From NCBI GenBank assembly GCA_937928015.1, contig CALFXA010000057.1, forward strand, positions 1-25,210: a DNA stretch of 25,210 nucleotides. Reading direction: 5' to 3'. Positions 1 through 8,436 of the stretch are shown in pieces. Source of the DNA: an uncultured Anaerolineales bacterium. Its GTDB lineage: Bacteria > Chloroflexota > Anaerolineae > Anaerolineales > Villigracilaceae. The notes beneath the pieces were generated by a model. The model saw only the letters and a list, made by a program, of their open reading frames with translations, was not told the DNA's origin and did not search any database. The stretch's first letter is position 1. The number at the start of each line of letters is the position of its first letter. The translations under genes were made by a program, and so were the position numbers.

Positions 1-350
1 CGGTCGAGGGCGATGATCTTCAGGTCGGGGCGGGCCAGCGCCAGGAAGAGCGAGAGCGTGTCGGTCATGCCTGGATGATTGGAGAGGGCCAGGAAAGCGG
101 AATCAGGCAACAGGTCCGCGCCGTGAATGGTGACCTGGCGCGCGTACTGACTCTGCAAGCTGCGTGCCGCCTCGACCAATCCCACCCTGCCGACGGCGGC
201 GTCGAAATCGACCATCTGCCGGGCGAAGGTCCGCGCTGGCGAGCGGAAGAGAATCCGCAGCAGACGCGCCAGCATGGGACGACCCTGCCAGCCGAAGGAA
301 CTGACCAGGTCGTCGAGGTTGATCTGGGTGAGGGTGTCGAGTGGGTTCAA
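1..350 (-). CDS. PlsC-like acyltransferase, partial (3' end outside window)
   Basis: Translation of the minus strand from a TTG at 350 is open to the window edge (about 116 codons). Residues 91-97 read NHPGMTD, which fits the H-x4-D catalytic motif of the glycerolphosphate/lysophospholipid acyltransferase superfamily. Members transfer an acyl group to a (lyso)phospholipid-type acceptor at the membrane. The motif is preceded by about 90 residues, longer than the short N-terminus of classical PlsC. The TTG start is chosen because GGCGGAGAG lies just upstream; the frame is also open further upstream, so the start is uncertain. Only the N-terminal part is visible, so the acceptor substrate cannot be judged. 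Confidence 0.6.
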   Translation of the reverse strand, partial: MNPLDTLTQINLDDLVSSFGWQGRPMLARLLRILFRSPARTFARQMVDFDAAVGRVGLVEAARSLQSQYARQVTIHGADLLPDSAFLALSNHPGMTDTLSLFLALARPDLKIIALD

Positions 351-363
351 TGGATTCTCTCCG

Positions 364-450
364 CCCTGAGCGGAGTCTGAGTGTTCTTTGTGAAGCCGCA
401 GTCGAAGGGTGTGTTAAGTAAGATACTCGCGCTTCGACTGCGCTCAGCGC
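364..450. repeat. Intergenic inverted-repeat element (CTGAGCGnAGTC family)
   Basis: CTGAGCGGAGTC at 366-377 on the plus strand and CTGAGCGCAGTCGAAG read from 447 to 432 on the minus strand are near-identical and face each other across about 55 bp. A third partial copy, GCAGTCGAAGGG, lies near 398-409. This fits a small non-coding, MITE/REP-like element between the acyltransferase and the aldo/keto reductase. Confidence 0.5.
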
Positions 451-458
451 GAAATTCT

Positions 459-1283
459 TTAGCGCGAATACAGGTTGGACAGTTGTTCCGTCTCTGATGC
501 ACTGAGTTCGAGATTCATTGCCTCAAGGTTTTCCTTCTGGTGCGCGGGGTCGAACGACATGGGGATGGTGATGATGCGCGGCTGGGCGATCAGCCAGGCC
601 AGCGCCACCTGATAGGACGTGGCCCCGTGCGCCGCTGCGATGGCCTTCAACGTGGCATTGACGTTCAGGTTGCGGAACTTGACCGGTGAATAGGCCGTGA
701 CCAGGATGTCGTTCTGCTGGCAGTAGGCAATCACGCCGTTATCGAGGTAGGTCTTCTCGGGCAGGCTATAGGGGACCTGGTTCGTCAGCAGGGGCGTCTC
801 GCTGAGCGCCATCGACTCCTGGAGCATCTTGAGTTTGAAATTGCTCACGCCGAGATACCTGACCTTGCCTTCACGGACGAGTCGGTTGAGGGCACCGAAG
901 GACTCTTCCAGCTTGATGCGCGGGTTGGGCCAGTGGATCAGGTACAGGTCCACGAAATCGACGCCGAGGCGGCGCAGGCTGCGGTCACAGGCGCGCAATA
1001 TATCGTCGGCGTGCAGGTGCTCAGGCGAGACCTTGGTGGTGAGGAACAGGTCTTCGCGCCTAACGCCCATCTCGCGGATGGTTTGCCCGAGTAATTCCTC
1101 GGCGTGACCGTCCGCGTAGTATTCGGCGGTGTCGAAGTGGGTGTAGCCCAGTTCCAGCGCGGAGCGCAGTGCTGCGCGCGAAACGGAATCAAGACTGAGG
1201 TCGGGAGTCGATTGGCCGCCGATGGACCAGGTGCCGAATCCGACCTTGGGGACTTGCAATTCGTGGATGAGTTCGTATTTCAT
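459..1283 (-). CDS. Aldo/keto reductase
   Basis: A 274-residue (beta/alpha)8-barrel oxidoreductase expected to use NAD(P)H to reduce aldehydes or ketones in the cytosol. The AKR tetrad is visible: D51 and Y56 in FDTAEYY, K84 in TTKV and H117 in LIHWPN, followed by GKVRYLGVSNF. The length is normal for the family (270-330). The C-terminal part has the usual SY/QVALAWL helix. The ATG at 1281-1283 overlaps the TGA of the ClpS gene (ATGA), so translation is probably coupled to clpS. The physiological substrate cannot be predicted. Confidence 0.9.
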   Translation of the reverse strand: MKYELIHELQVPKVGFGTWSIGGQSTPDLSLDSVSRAALRSALELGYTHFDTAEYYADGHAEELLGQTIREMGVRREDLFLTTKVSPEHLHADDILRACDRSLRRLGVDFVDLYLIHWPNPRIKLEESFGALNRLVREGKVRYLGVSNFKLKMLQESMALSETPLLTNQVPYSLPEKTYLDNGVIAYCQQNDILVTAYSPVKFRNLNVNATLKAIAAAHGATSYQVALAWLIAQPRIITIPMSFDPAHQKENLEAMNLELSASETEQLSNLYSR

Positions 1284-1585
1284 TCTGGCTCCGTCGAAAA
1301 GGTGAGGGGAAATCCCAGCATGGCCCCCGCCAAATGCGCCTGCTGGATGCGCTTCTCCGCCTCGCTGCGCGGCAGGGTCTGGACGTAGGCCGAGCCCTTG
1401 AAATGCGCCGTGTACATGATGTCCATCGCGCGGTCCATGCCCAGCATGAAGATCTGCTCCAACACGTTGACGACGACGTTCATCGGCGTGACGTCATCAT
1501 TGTGGATGATGACGCGGTAGAGCGGCTCGAACTCACTCTCCTGCTCGGTGATGATCTGGATCTCGGGAAGGGTGGCGGTTTGCAT
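1280..1585 (-). CDS. clpS: ATP-dependent Clp protease adaptor ClpS
   Basis: A 101-residue ClpS: after a flexible N-terminus comes YRVIIHNDDVTPMNVV (about 23-38), with the NDD motif that binds N-degron residues, then TAHFKG with conserved His61 and a C-terminal AEKRIQQAH helix. In the family, ClpS delivers N-end-rule substrates to ClpA or ClpC. No Clp ATPase gene lies nearby. The ATG at 1585 is chosen because homology begins shortly after it. An upstream in-frame ATG at 1633 would add 16 residues unlike the family. No Shine-Dalgarno precedes 1585, but a TACAAT box ends 6 nt before it. The stop overlaps the next gene by ATGA. Confidence 0.9.
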   Translation of the reverse strand: MQTATLPEIQIITEQESEFEPLYRVIIHNDDVTPMNVVVNVLEQIFMLGMDRAMDIMYTAHFKGSAYVQTLPRSEAEKRIQQAHLAGAMLGFPLTFSTEPE

Positions 1586-1591
1586 GGGGAT

Positions 1592-1597
1592 ATTGTA
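1592..1597 (-). promoter_or_regulatory. Candidate -10 box for a leaderless clpS transcript
   Basis: TACAAT on the minus strand (5 of 6 to consensus) is followed by 6 nt and then the clpS ATG, placing the expected +1 on the start codon. There is no convincing -35 hexamer and no Shine-Dalgarno. Confidence 0.3.
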
Positions 1598-1681
1598 CAC
1601 AAGAAAAATCCCGCCTGCGAGAGGTGGGAGCATGTCGTTTCATGCACCAAGGATGAACAGCGATGAACAGGGATTTTATCT

Positions 1682-1974
1682 CTATCCTCCTGCCATCGCG
1701 CCGACGATGCGGAATGGCTCCCTGCCCGCGACGACCGCCTCGGGCAGGGGAGTCTCATACGCTTCGAGCGACCAGTCCTGGCCGCAGGCGAAGAAGCGGA
1801 TGAAATCTCGCCGCCGCCCGCTGACCTGGTCACGGACGGTGCCGCGTAGCATGGGATAAGCCGCCTCCAATGCCTCCAGCACGGACCCGATGGTGGGCTC
1901 CGCTTCGACGGGCAGTTCCACCTCTCGTCCCACCCGCGCCAGTGTCTGCAGGTGATACGGCAACTGTACGCGGA

Positions 1975-1978
<4 letters not shown>
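1682..1978 (-). CDS. MoaD/ThiS-like ubiquitin-fold protein
   Basis: A 98-residue protein with a beta-grasp pattern ([14 protein letters not shown], then [24 protein letters not shown]) and a C-terminal Gly-Gly (IVGAMAGG). In MoaD, ThiS and relatives this tail is adenylated and thiocarboxylated to carry sulfur. It is somewhat longer than MoaD (about 80), with an extra [17 protein letters not shown] stretch. The ATG overlaps the TGA of the upstream beta-propeller gene (ATGA at 1975-1978), so the two are translationally coupled. No MoeB/ThiF, MoaE or ThiG gene is nearby, so an ordinary molybdopterin or thiamin role is not supported. Family assignment is fairly sure; function is unknown. Confidence 0.75.
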
Positions 1979-3090
<1,112 letters not shown>

Positions 3091-3103
3091 ATCTCGATCC
3101 TTT

Positions 3104-3316
3104 CTAAAGTTGGTTGGGATTCGCAAACGACAGGCCATTTTCAGTAAGGGTGCGGCGCAAGGCCTCCAGCGCGTTGGGACCGATGCCGTGCAGTTGCTTC
3201 ACGTCCGCTTCGCTAAACTTGGTCAGTTGTGCGAGGCTGTGGATGCCCGCATTGGCCAATGCGCGTCGAGCGGGTGCTGCTAATTTGGGAAGATCGTTCG
3301 TGGGGGAGGGGGACAT
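3104..3316 (-). CDS. Small helix-hairpin-helix (RpoA-CTD-like) protein
   Basis: A 70-residue protein whose residues 9-60 resemble the RNA polymerase alpha C-terminal domain or a helix-hairpin-helix module: [17 protein letters not shown], then [31 protein letters not shown]. The HhH hairpin (GIGPNA) would contact DNA or protein backbone. The ATG at 3316 is preceded by GGAAAG about 9 nt away. It is the first gene of the operon with the beta-propeller and the MoaD-like protein. It could be a DNA-binding or scaffold protein; function unknown. Confidence 0.75.
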   Translation of the reverse strand: MSPSPTNDLPKLAAPARRALANAGIHSLAQLTKFSEADVKQLHGIGPNALEALRRTLTENGLSFANPNQL

Positions 3317-3337
3317 GGACTCGCTTTCCGTTACGAA

Positions 3338-3373
3338 TAAAAAGGGTGGGCAAAACGAAAGTCCTGCCCACCC
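3338..3373 (-). terminator. Intrinsic terminator, possibly a 5'-leader attenuator
   Basis: Minus strand: GGGTGGGCA (3373-3365), a 12-nt loop, TGCCCACCC (3352-3344), then TTTTT (3343-3339). The 9-bp G/C-rich stem plus T-tract is a textbook intrinsic terminator. It lies after the ABC exporter operon but also downstream of the promoter at 3387-3415, and therefore inside the leader of the gene starting at 3316. Confidence 0.85.
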
Positions 3374-3386
3374 GCCCGATAAAAAG

Positions 3387-3415
3387 ATTCTAGAACAAAT
3401 ATTCTGATACGTCAA
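3387..3415 (-). promoter_or_regulatory. Sigma-70-type promoter upstream of the HhH / propeller / MoaD-like operon
   Basis: Minus strand TTGACG (3415-3410), 17-bp spacer, TAGAAT (3392-3387); each hexamer matches consensus at 5 of 6 positions. Transcription would start near 3380, directly before the terminator hairpin. Confidence 0.6.
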
Positions 3416-3423
3416 GTCCGAAT

Positions 3424-4623
3424 TTACTTCTCTTCGGATGCGTACAGCCTCCACACGGCCAGGGAGAAAAACAGCAGCGCATACCCAAGCAGCGCGGCGG
3501 ACGGCAGCAGCACGGACTCGAATCCCAGCCCGCGCGCGACGATGTTCTCGAAACCGTCCATGCCCCAGGCCACGGGCGAGACGTGTCCAACGGCGCGGAA
3601 GGTGGCCCCCGTTACCTCCAGCGGCACCCAGGCTCCGCCCAGGCCCGCAAACACGAACATGGGGATCAGCGAGAAGGTGATGGCCTGCTCCTCGCTCTGG
3701 GCCGCGAATCCGATCAGCAGTCCCAAGGCCGAGATGCACAGCGCGGCGCTGACCGCCACCAGGGCGGTGGCCTCGGGCACGCGGAAATAGTCCACTTTGA
3801 GGATGACCTGGCTGAAGACGATCAGGATCGTGAACTGGGTGAAGAGCAGCAGGAAGATAGCCAGGAAGTGACCGAGCGCCACGTCGATGCGGCGCGTGGA
3901 CGTGGTCAGCAGGCGCTGCAGGGTGCGCGTCTTGCGTTCGGTGACGATGATCTGGGCGGCCGTCAGCAGGCCTGCGATGGCGAACTGGAGCATCATGCCA
4001 GGGGCGGTATGCGCCAGTGCCGCGCCCGAGTCGCTGACCTTGGCCACGGCGGGACTCTTCGTCTCGGTCACGGCGATGGGCGGGTCGTTCCAGGCGTCCA
4101 GGGTCTTCTCGAAGGCGTAGTGGAAGGGCATGCGCTCCGAGTCGATGCGCTCGATGATGGTGGCCGTGCGCACCGCGCCGTCCAGACGGCTGGTGATGCG
4201 CAGCAGCTCCGCCTCGACGCTAGTCCAGGCCGTGGAGTTGGTGTCGGCGATGACGATCAGTCGCAGGTCCGTGCGGTTCTTGAGCACGTCGCGTCCGTAC
4301 CCATGCGGGACGATGATCGCGGCGGCCAGATCCCCGTTGGCCACCTGCTGCTCCAGATCAGCAGGGGAGAGGAAGACATTTTCGCGCAGGGAGATCAGGT
4401 CCGATTCAGAGAGCAGGTCGTGCAGCGAGTCGGTCACCCAGTGATTATCCTGCGAGAGGTAGCCCACGGGCAGGCGCGAGTCGGAGTTCCCGCCGAAGCC
4501 GCCAAAGGCGTAGCCGAACAGGAAGGTGAACAGGATCGGCATGAGCAGCAGGAACATGAAGGTCTTGAAGTCCCGCATGAGCTGCAGGAGGTCTTTGAAG
4601 GTGATGTCGAGGATGCGGATCAT
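3424..4623 (-). CDS. ABC-2 type exporter permease (second subunit)
   Basis: A 399-residue membrane protein of the YbhR/YbhS type: one N-terminal membrane segment (about 20-42, FMFLLLMPILFTFLFGYAFGG), a roughly 170-residue extracytoplasmic domain, then a C-terminal block of about five segments from residue 210 (ALAHTAPGMMLQFAIAGLLTAAQIIV, then TERKTRTLQRLLTTSTRR, the coupling-helix region). It pairs with the preceding permease, 9 bp upstream, and the ATPase. AGGAG lies 8 nt before the ATG. Family members export drugs, lipids or other hydrophobic compounds; the substrate here is unknown. Confidence 0.9.
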   Translation of the reverse strand: MIRILDITFKDLLQLMRDFKTFMFLLLMPILFTFLFGYAFGGFGGNSDSRLPVGYLSQDNHWVTDSLHDLLSESDLISLRENVFLSPADLEQQVANGDLAAAIIVPHGYGRDVLKNRTDLRLIVIADTNSTAWTSVEAELLRITSRLDGAVRTATIIERIDSERMPFHYAFEKTLDAWNDPPIAVTETKSPAVAKVSDSGAALAHTAPGMMLQFAIAGLLTAAQIIVTERKTRTLQRLLTTSTRRIDVALGHFLAIFLLLFTQFTILIVFSQVILKVDYFRVPEATALVAVSAALCISALGLLIGFAAQSEEQAITFSLIPMFVFAGLGGAWVPLEVTGATFRAVGHVSPVAWGMDGFENIVARGLGFESVLLPSAALLGYALLFFSLAVWRLYASEEK

Positions 4624-4632
4624 GGCCTGCTC

Positions 4633-5940
4633 CTATACATAGCGCCGATTGAAGCGCAGCACACCGACGATGAAGAAGGCCGCGCTCCAGACCAGCGCAA
4701 TCAGGACCGTGACCAGCACCGCGCTGAACGGCTCGCCCTGCATGGACTGCATCAGCCCGCGGATGGCCCAACCCTGCGGCACCAACAGCGAGACCGTGTC
4801 GCCCATCGTTTTGGCGATGGCCGAATTCATGGCGAAGATTTTGATCATGCCCATCATGCCCGTCACGGTCAGCACACCGCCGAAGACCACACCGCCTTGT
4901 TTGGTGTTTTTCAGGAAGGAATTGACGAACACGCCGAACGAAGACGCGGTCAGGATGATTCCCAATGCCGCCAGCGCCACCGACCCGAGGTCTCCCCACT
5001 GGATGCCGAACATGAGGCGGGCGGCCAACAGCAAGACGGTCACCTGCACCAGCACGGTCAGGAAGACCGACAGCAATTTGCCCGTCAGGATGGTGGCCTG
5101 GGAGGTGGGTGTGGTGAACAGGCGCGGCAGGGTGCGCTCTTCCTCTTCTCTGAGGATACTTTGCGCCACGGACGTGCCCGTGTAGAAGGCATAGAAGACC
5201 AGCATCCCGCCCATGATGGGACCGATGATGGTGAGCAGAATGTTCTGTTTCTCCTCCGCCTGACTTTGCTTCGCGCTGGCAGGCGCGCGCACGTCCAGCA
5301 GTTCGGCTTCCACGTCGTCACTTTGGGCCAGCGATTCATCCAGGTATTGCTGGACGAGGATGCCCGTCTGGGCGTAGTCCTCCGTCGAGGCGTCGTCGAG
5401 GAAGACGTTGACCGCGATCTTGACACCGCTCATGCCGTCCATGAAACGCTCAAGGATCGAACGCATGATGGCGGGACCAATCGTCAGCGTGGGGTCCTGG
5501 TAGAACTCGATGACGGCCTTGCCCTTTTCGACGTCGGCGAACTGTTCGGAGAAATCGGGCGGGATGATGAGCGCCACCTGCGCCTGCTGGCTGTCCACCG
5601 CGGCGCGGGCCGAGGCGGCGTCGGCGGCGAAGCGGACCTCGATCAGGTCGGCCATCTCGTCGCTTTGCAGGATGTTGACCACCAGGTCGCCCATTGTCTT
5701 GGCGGCGCGTCCGCCTGGGATGTTCCTCGGGTTGATCTGAAACTCGGGGCCGCCCTCGTCCAGGTTCGCGATGACGACCGCCGTTCTGGGCAGGTCGAAG
5801 CCGCCGTTCTGGGCCATGTTGCCGAACATCAGGTAAAACATGCCCGTCACCATCAGCGGCACCACAAACATAAAGACCACCGCAAAGAAACTGCGGAAGG
5901 AGCGGGTCATGTCTTTCAGTGCAATGTCGAAGGCTTTCAT
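4633..5940 (-). CDS. ABC-2 type exporter permease (first subunit)
   Basis: A 435-residue ABC-2 permease with the same plan as its neighbour: membrane segment at about 17-40 (FFAVVFMFVVPLMVTGMFYLMF), a large external domain, then a C-terminal bundle with REEEERTLPRLFTTPTSQATIL before it. The ATG at 5940 lies 4 bp after the ATPase stop. A GTG at 5952, overlapping the ATPase, is an alternative that adds four residues. Neither has a clear Shine-Dalgarno, so coupled re-initiation is likely. The two permeases probably form the heterodimeric channel. Confidence 0.88.
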   Translation of the reverse strand: MKAFDIALKDMTRSFRSFFAVVFMFVVPLMVTGMFYLMFGNMAQNGGFDLPRTAVVIANLDEGGPEFQINPRNIPGGRAAKTMGDLVVNILQSDEMADLIEVRFAADAASARAAVDSQQAQVALIIPPDFSEQFADVEKGKAVIEFYQDPTLTIGPAIMRSILERFMDGMSGVKIAVNVFLDDASTEDYAQTGILVQQYLDESLAQSDDVEAELLDVRAPASAKQSQAEEKQNILLTIIGPIMGGMLVFYAFYTGTSVAQSILREEEERTLPRLFTTPTSQATILTGKLLSVFLTVLVQVTVLLLAARLMFGIQWGDLGSVALAALGIILTASSFGVFVNSFLKNTKQGGVVFGGVLTVTGMMGMIKIFAMNSAIAKTMGDTVSLLVPQGWAIRGLMQSMQGEPFSAVLVTVLIALVWSAAFFIVGVLRFNRRYV

Positions 5941-5944
5941 GATG

Positions 5945-6889
5945 TCAGTCACGCAGTGCGCGTCCCGTCAGGTGCAGGAAGACGGCTTCCAGATTGGGCT
6001 CGCGGATGTCGACCGAGGTGATACGAACCGCCTGACGCGTGGCCGCCTCGAACAAATGCGGCAGGACCTGGTTGCTGTCGGCCACCAATAAGCTGATTTT
6101 CTCATCCTCGACCGAGGCCTGCTCCACCCCTTCGACGCTTTGCCAGGCCCCGAGGATTCTCTGTGGCTCGGCGTTGACGGTCAGGTCGATGCGCGTCTGT
6201 CCGCCGACCAGTTTGACCAGCTCATCGTGGGTGCCGCTGGCGATCATCTGACCGTGGTCCATGATGCCGATCTGGTCGGAGAGTTCCTGAGCCTCTTCCA
6301 TGTAATGCGTGGTGTAAAGGACGGTCATGCCCTGGTCTTTGAGCGCCACCACGCTGTCGAGGATGTTGCGCCGTGACTGCGGGTCGATGCCGACCGTGGG
6401 TTCGTCCATGTAGATGACTTTGGGTTTGTGCAGCAACGCCACACCGATGTTGACGCGGCGTTTCATACCACCCGAATATTTGCCGACGCGCTCGTTGGCG
6501 CGCTCGCGCAGGCCGATGATGTCCAGCACCTCGTCCACGCGTTTCTTGAGTTCCGATCCGCGCAGGCCGTACATCTTGCCCCAGAAAGACAGGTTCTCGT
6601 GCGCGGTCAGGTCTTCATATAAAGCAATATCCTGCGGAACCACGCCCAGAGCGGATTTGACCCCGTTCCCGTCCGAGCGGATGGAGTGGCCCATGATGCG
6701 CGCATCGCCGTCATCGGGCCGCAGTAGGCAGGATAGCATGGAGATGGTGGTGGTCTTGCCCGCCCCGTTCGGGCCAAGCAGGCTGAAGATCTCTCCCTGT
6801 CCCACCTTGAAACTGACACCCTGCACGGCTCGATTCTCTCCAAAGGCCTTGTGCAGGCTTAAGACTTCGATTGCTGGCAAATTTTCCAT
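5945..6889 (-). CDS. ABC exporter ATP-binding protein
   Basis: A 314-residue ATPase of the CcmA/DrrA/YbhF class. Walker A GPNGAGKTT is at 39-47, the Q-loop Gln at 86, signature YSGGMKRR at 138-145, Walker B VIYMDEP at 158-164 and the switch His at 195 (TTH). An extra domain of about 90 residues follows and ends LEAVFLHLTGRALRD, typical of drug/lipid exporters that work with ABC-2 permeases. GGAG lies about 7 nt before the ATG. A short inverted repeat 27 bp upstream may control the three-gene operon. It energises transport by the two permeases encoded downstream. Confidence 0.93.
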   Translation of the reverse strand: MENLPAIEVLSLHKAFGENRAVQGVSFKVGQGEIFSLLGPNGAGKTTTISMLSCLLRPDDGDARIMGHSIRSDGNGVKSALGVVPQDIALYEDLTAHENLSFWGKMYGLRGSELKKRVDEVLDIIGLRERANERVGKYSGGMKRRVNIGVALLHKPKVIYMDEPTVGIDPQSRRNILDSVVALKDQGMTVLYTTHYMEEAQELSDQIGIMDHGQMIASGTHDELVKLVGGQTRIDLTVNAEPQRILGAWQSVEGVEQASVEDEKISLLVADSNQVLPHLFEAATRQAVRITSVDIREPNLEAVFLHLTGRALRD

Positions 6890-6915
6890 TCAATGCTCCG
6901 CATTAAGTGCTTTGT

Positions 6916-6933
6916 TACAATATTCACATTGTA
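6916..6933. promoter_or_regulatory. Inverted repeat, candidate operator of the ABC exporter operon
   Basis: TACAAT, 6-bp spacer, ATTGTA: a perfect 6+6 dyad 27 bp upstream of the ATPase start codon. The left or right arm also resembles a -10 box. The spacing suits a dimeric repressor, but no regulator gene is adjacent. Confidence 0.4.
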
Positions 6934-6965
6934 TACGGAAATGGAAGGAATGGGTTGTGGAATTG

Positions 6966-7009
6966 AAAAACGGACTTCCCAGGGTTTTATCTTGGAAGTC
7001 CGTTTTTTT
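6966..7009. terminator. Bidirectional intrinsic terminator
   Basis: AAAAACGGACTTCC (6966-6979) pairs with GGAAGTCCGTTTTT (6994-7007) across a 14-nt loop, with T-runs on both strands. It lies just downstream of the minus-strand membrane protein gene ending at 7032. Confidence 0.85.
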
Positions 7010-7031
7010 GTGCATACACGAGCATTCGTTG

Positions 7032-7718
7032 CTACCCGGGGGCTCCCTCGGTGTTGGCTTGAACCCGCCCAAACATATTCGCGAGTAGAAGAAAAACGAT
7101 GGGCCCTGCTGCACCCCAACCGAGGATTCCAATCATGATTGCCTGTGCAGGCGAGATCGCAAGCCACACCAGGCCTGCTATACACAGGACCCCGCTCAAG
7201 GTCATCACAAGGCGTAGCGCAGTTTTGAGCAAGTTTCCACCAAAGACCGGTGCGGCCAGCAGCATCGATATCCCAAAGAACCAATCCCAGACAAAGTTGT
7301 CCAGAACGAATGCAGGGGCTGGCCATCTACACGGAAGGAACAAAGCCTGCCACGAAGTCGAAAACAGATCGGACTGGCTGCTCACCATAAGCAGCAGGAA
7401 ATTGATGCAGGAGGTGATGGTCACACAAGCGACCATGAATGCGAGGGCTGCGAGGCTATAGGGTTTGTGGCTCGGCGACGCATAGCTATGGATTGTAACC
7501 ATCGAGAGCAGCAGGAACGGTCCCATGATGACGACCAGGAGAGCCATGATTGAGAGGTAGGGCCCACTCTCCACTGCCGCCCCTTGCGACACGTAGGCCA
7601 GCCCAGATACGATTGCATAAACTTCACTGACGGCGAAGGTCATCCAGGCAGCGATAATTCCCAGAGTCCTGGCTTGCGCAGTGAATGTCGAACTCGGTAA
7701 GGTGCTGGAATGCATCAT
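7032..7718 (-). CDS. Multi-pass membrane protein of unknown function
   Basis: A 228-residue protein with about six hydrophobic segments (for example LGIIAAWMTFAVSEVYAIVS, SIMALLVVIMGPFLLLSMV, ALAFMVACVTITSCINFLLL, and two or three near the C-terminus). I do not recognise a family. No catalytic or binding motif is evident. AGGAGG lies 7 nt before the first of two tandem ATGs (7718). It is monocistronic, flanked by its own candidate promoter and a terminator. Confidence 0.75.
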   Translation of the reverse strand: MMHSSTLPSSTFTAQARTLGIIAAWMTFAVSEVYAIVSGLAYVSQGAAVESGPYLSIMALLVVIMGPFLLLSMVTIHSYASPSHKPYSLAALAFMVACVTITSCINFLLLMVSSQSDLFSTSWQALFLPCRWPAPAFVLDNFVWDWFFGISMLLAAPVFGGNLLKTALRLVMTLSGVLCIAGLVWLAISPAQAIMIGILGWGAAGPIVFLLLANMFGRVQANTEGAPG

Positions 7719-7790
7719 GCGTGCCTCCTATGCCAATGTCTAAGTATGGATCCTGTCGCGCTTTTACACCACCTTTATTCGCGTATTTCT

Positions 7791-7820
7791 ATTATAAGAT
7801 TATCCTCTGTTTGAAGGCAA
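7791..7820 (-). promoter_or_regulatory. Candidate sigma-70 promoter of the membrane protein gene
   Basis: Minus strand TTGCCT, 18-bp spacer, TATAAT (7796-7791). The -10 is perfect and the -35 matches 4 of 6. It would give a leader of about 65 nt before the ATG at 7718. Confidence 0.45.
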
Positions 7821-7854
7821 GAAAGGAAGTCATCCAGGCCGCCTATTTCATCCG

Positions 7855-8358
7855 CTAACTTGTATTTTTCACCCTCAACCCATAGTAGTAGTGCCCAAAT
7901 TCCACGCCGTCAAACTCTGCCACTCGCGGTAGATGTCCCCAGCGCTCGAAGCTGAATTTCTCCAGCAACCTGATACTGGCTTCGTTGCTGTCGATCAGAA
8001 TGGCAAACAGCGTTTTGACCTGGAGGATGGGACACATCTCGATGGCCTGTCGCAGCAGCTTCGAGGCGACTCCCTTGCGGTGATGGTCAAAGTGGACGTA
8101 GTAGCTCACCTCTGCGGTGTGGCGGAGCGCCATACGCCCAGGTCGGTAGGCGCTGAGGGTCAGATACCCGAGGATGGTGTCATCCTCTTCCGCCACCAGA
8201 ATGGGATGCTTGTCGGCAGGGTGCGCCTCGAACCAGGCTTTCTGCTCTTTCACTGACACAGGCGTGAGGTCCGCGGTCTTTTGGCCGACTGCAATGGCTT
8301 GATTGTAAATTTCGACTATCGCCCCAAGGTCTTCAATCTTTGCGATCCGAATGTTCAT
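7855..8358 (-). CDS. GNAT-family N-acetyltransferase (Pat/phosphinothricin-acetyltransferase-like)
   Basis: A 167-residue GNAT enzyme. IRIAKIEDLGAIVEIYNQAI at the N-terminus and HHRKGVASKLL (92-102), the R/Q-x-x-G-x-G/A acetyl-CoA pyrophosphate loop, are diagnostic. It is followed by the typical DSNEASIRLLEKFSFERWGHLPRVAEFDG segment of phosphinothricin-acetyltransferase-like proteins. It would acetylate an amino group of an amino acid or a xenobiotic. AGGA precedes the ATG by about 6 nt, and a 12-bp hairpin lies directly upstream. The substrate is unknown. Confidence 0.88.
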   Translation of the reverse strand: MNIRIAKIEDLGAIVEIYNQAIAVGQKTADLTPVSVKEQKAWFEAHPADKHPILVAEEDDTILGYLTLSAYRPGRMALRHTAEVSYYVHFDHHRKGVASKLLRQAIEMCPILQVKTLFAILIDSNEASIRLLEKFSFERWGHLPRVAEFDGVEFGHYYYGLRVKNTS

Positions 8359-8372
8359 TTTTTCCTAAACCG

Positions 8373-8399
8373 TGGTTCACGGTCCATGACCGTGAACCA
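8373..8399. repeat. 12-bp perfect hairpin between genes
   Basis: TGGTTCACGGTC (8373-8384), loop CAT, GACCGTGAACCA (8388-8399). There is no T-tract on either strand, so it is a poor terminator. It sits 14 nt upstream of the acetyltransferase start and may be a REP-type element or an RNA structure affecting translation. Confidence 0.6.
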
Positions 8400-8436
8400 T
8401 CGGTGCCCAGACGATATTCCAGAATGGAGATTGCCT

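Noticed and set aside
1651..1671. Tandem GATGAACAG-like direct repeat upstream of clpS.
   Set aside because: Only two short imperfect units; too little to call a regulatory site or an array.
3583..6021. A very long open frame on the plus strand across the ABC exporter genes.
   Set aside because: It is antisense to three well-supported ABC genes, is extremely rich in Gly, Gln, His, Asp and Arg, has no family features and no suitable ribosome binding site; it results from codon bias of the opposite strand.
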